NCBI GenBank assembly: GCA_036250225.1
Contig: JAPZLL010000018.1
Location: forward strand, 558,001 to 622,000
Origin: Cercophora sp. LCS_1
Taxonomy: Eukaryota > Ascomycota > Sordariomycetes > Sordariales > Lasiosphaeriaceae
DNA: 64,000 nucleotides
Direction: 5' to 3'
Part shown: in pieces, positions 62,027-64,000 of the stretch
How positions within the stretch are numbered: the stretch's first letter is position 1
Layout: every line of letters starts with the position of its first letter
The notes under the pieces: model-generated
What the model saw: only the letters and a program-made list of their open reading frames with translations
The model's database searches: none
What the model was told of the DNA's origin: nothing
Position numbers and translations under genes: made by a program

Positions 62027-63242
62027 GGTTGCGAGATTGAACAGGAAACTGGCAGCCTAGGGGTATCTGAATGGGAGCGGGAGGGTTGCGGATGTAAAAG
62101 AGAGGAATTGGGCGGGCGAGAGGTGGGGTGTTGTTTTATGTTGGCGACTGGTTGGGGTGGAGGGGTCGTCGAGATTTCCGACACTTTTTGGCTCACAAAG
62201 GTGGGGTAGCGCTGTCCGCCCACCCACTGCACCCAGGCCTGGGAGCTCTTCTGGGCGTTCTGGTTCGCCCGGATGAATGCACGTTGTGGAGATCTCTCAC
62301 CTGAACTCAACTGCCAGGCCAGCTATTTTTTTTCTCACCATTTCATTCCTACCATCGGAGCTCTCTGACGTCGAGGACTTGGACCCCTGTTCGCCCCTCG
62401 ACATCAACGACATCCCAATCCCACTGGTATGGGAGCTCGAGTTGGCCGGCCCGGGCCCTGAGTTAAACATTCGGGAGCTTCGAATGAGACTGCCGAGCCT
62501 TTTCTGGGTACTCGTTTCCAATGCGATGGTCGATCAAGCACCCGAAAGTTTCGCTCAGTCAGCAGCGCCTTATCCCGCTGCAATGGACTGCAGGGAGTCG
62601 ACGCTCGATTCGCCGTCTCGCTCCTTGGTCGCGCACAACAAGGCAGTCGAAAGGCGCTCTTTGTAATCGCAAACCGACTTTTCTCTTATCTGGCGTCCCA
62701 CGGGCTCCGGAAGATGAGATTTCCGCCTCTGCTCCGCGCAGGTGCTGGCTCCTTTATCAGGGGCGACCTCGCGGGAGCTCCGCGGGGCGTCAAGCCCACA
62801 AGGTGGGCGGCGCATCACCAAGTCCCGGCAGCGATGCCGTAACCGGTAGCTCCGAAGATGCCGTGGCATGCCTCTTCCTGCGGCCACGATTGGCCGGGCG
62901 CCATGACTACTTGCCGTCCTCACCAAAGTGGAAGTAACTGAACGAGCTTCGTCAAACCGATAACGAGGCCCGTTCTGCCTAGCCCAAGCGCCTTGACAAG
63001 GTACGGGAGCTCCATCTCTCTCCATCGTGCTCCACCGTTCCCGGTAAAATTGAAGCTGTCGCATTCTGAAATAGAGCCGGTGGGCTGGACCCTGAACCTT
63101 GAAGCTTCCGTTGCGTCCGTCAAGGTCCTTGCATGCGGGTCGGGTTAGGGTTGAGATGAAAGTTGGGATTGACTTCTGATGCCCCACGTTGTAAAAGCTG
63201 CTGCAAAATCAAGTGTGCAAAACTTTATCACCATAAATCGCA
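62027..63242. other. Divergent promoter region of TKL1 and the BMT6-like gene
   Basis: 1.2 kb between two outward-facing genes. A telobox lies at 63142-63152 (own entry). Small ORFs such as 62277-62937 show no domain. Confidence 0.5.
63142..63152 (+). promoter_or_regulatory. Telobox (GGGTTAGGGTT)
   Basis: Telomere-type repeat pair 91 nt upstream of the ATG of the rRNA methyltransferase gene; teloboxes are typical of ribosome-biogenesis promoters. Confidence 0.6.
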
Positions 63243-64000
63243 ATGGGTAGACCGCAAGGAAACAAAAAGGGCAAAGAGACCTCGTTTGGTAGGGCAAAGC
63301 CGAACAACAGCAACAGCAACAATACCAAAAAAGCTCCCGCAAAGAAAGATGTCCCAAAAGAGGAGCCCGCGCCACCACCACCCCGAGTGGACGACGAGAC
63401 AAGAAAACAGCAACAGGGCCTCATAAACATCTTCAGAAACACCTTTTCAGATATACTGTCCTCAAGCAGCTTTGCCTCCACCCTACAGTCCGTGAAGCAG
63501 GCTCTGTTCGACCGCGACTTTGCCCGTGCCTTTGGCACCGAAGAATATCTCCAGGTCTATGCGGCCCGATACAGCCCCACGAGAGCCGTGTGCTACGCCT
63601 CCATTTTGGCTGGCATCAGCGACCACTTGGAGCCGGTCTCCTGCGCAGCTCCTCAGCTCCCGACCCCGGCCCCAGACTCGGACCCGGAGGCTGGCCCCAC
63701 TTCGCCGCCCCGAACACTCCGGGTGCTTTCCGTCGGAGGCGGGGCTGCCGAAGTCGTGGCCTTTGGCGCCTACCTCGCTCAACTTCCACCGTCACCGGCG
63801 GTTCACGGTGCAGTTACGCTTTTGGACTCAGCAGCATGGGGTCTCATCGTCGCCTCCCTCACAACCAGTCTGACAAGCACACCCCCACCACCTAAAAACG
63901 CCACCACATCAACCACACAACCCACAGACGCACCGCTGGTCGACCCCAAACTATTCTCATCCGCATTTTCCCAGCAAGACGTCCTCGCTCTGGACGACAA
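63243..64000 (+). CDS. BMT6: 25S rRNA (uridine-N3)-methyltransferase, BMT6-like, 3' part missing
   Basis: Nucleolar SAM-dependent enzyme that methylates a uridine in large-subunit rRNA. Open from ATG 63243 to the window end (252 codons). The N-terminus is lysine-rich and polar (MGRPQGNKKGKETSFGRAKP, then Asn/Ser runs), as in nucleolar proteins. A helical region follows (LINIFRNTFSDILSSSSFAS, LFDRDFARAFGTEEYLQVYA) with ARYSPTRAVCYASIL, characteristic of the Bmt6 family. A SAM-binding glycine loop comes next (LRVLSVGGGAAEVVAFGAYL), then strand 2 (VTLLDSAAWG). The rest of the Rossmann fold lies beyond the edge. A telobox upstream fits a ribosome-biogenesis gene. Confidence 0.83.
   Translation, partial: MGRPQGNKKGKETSFGRAKPNNSNSNNTKKAPAKKDVPKEEPAPPPPRVDDETRKQQQGLINIFRNTFSDILSSSSFASTLQSVKQALFDRDFARAFGTEEYLQVYAARYSPTRAVCYASILAGISDHLEPVSCAAPQLPTPAPDSDPEAGPTSPPRTLRVLSVGGGAAEVVAFGAYLAQLPPSPAVHGAVTLLDSAAWGLIVASLTTSLTSTPPPPKNATTSTTQPTDAPLVDPKLFSSAFSQQDVLALDD

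Overview
The window is nuclear DNA of a filamentous ascomycete, most likely a Sordariomycete. Genes are spaced 0.3-3 kb apart, and introns in conserved genes are 45-60 nt (up to 123 nt) with GTRNGT donors and CTRAC branch sites. The lineage-typical genes include wetA, a GH72 glucanosyltransferase, an FLC/TRP-like membrane protein, a DUF3433 protein, a HET-domain protein and a fungal CorA-like protein. I read exon structures by eye from splice signals and reading-frame continuity, without RNA data or database searches.

Layout. 1-20.7 kb is mostly housekeeping and cell-surface/development, all on the minus strand: a GH72 wall glucanosyltransferase cut by the window edge, the F-BAR/C1/SH3 protein BZZ1, an FAD monooxygenase, a ~1670-residue repetitive Lys-rich protein, a SUR7/PalI-type membrane protein, a small conserved-looking protein with a telobox promoter, the conidiation regulator wetA, and a disordered Gln/Arg-rich protein. 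20.7-26.5 kb has no recognisable protein gene except a possible 51-codon ORF, plus one tRNA-Arg(ACG). 26.5-34.3 kb carries two polytopic membrane proteins (FLC/TRP-like and DUF3433). 36.6-39.2 kb carries an atypical Ras-like GTPase and the mitochondrial M48 protease OMA1, the latter with an in-frame stop codon.

39.7-57 kb looks like an accessory island. It holds a repeat-containing lineage-specific protein, a HET-domain protein, a short minus-strand gene candidate, an ankyrin-repeat ORF, a small secreted Cys-rich protein, a CorA-like membrane protein, an unknown 171-aa protein, a divergent ubiquitin C-terminal hydrolase lacking an obvious start codon, a broken 2-oxoglutarate/Fe(II) oxygenase with an adjoining membrane-protein relic, and an unknown gene interrupted by TAG. 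Proteins with incompatibility or innate-immunity flavour (HET, ankyrin, CorA-like, secreted Cys-rich) sit among decayed genes. 57.3-64 kb returns to conserved genes: a long coiled-coil protein, transketolase with a GC-AG intron, and the start of a 25S rRNA uridine methyltransferase (BMT6-like) behind a telobox.

Points most worth a second look: the in-frame nonsense codons in OMA1 and in the 56-kb gene; the degenerate G3 box and missing CAAX of the Ras-like protein; candidate 32-36 nt introns in accessory genes; the Asp-to-Glu change in the UCH catalytic triad; and clustered AbaA/BrlA-type sites upstream of wetA.
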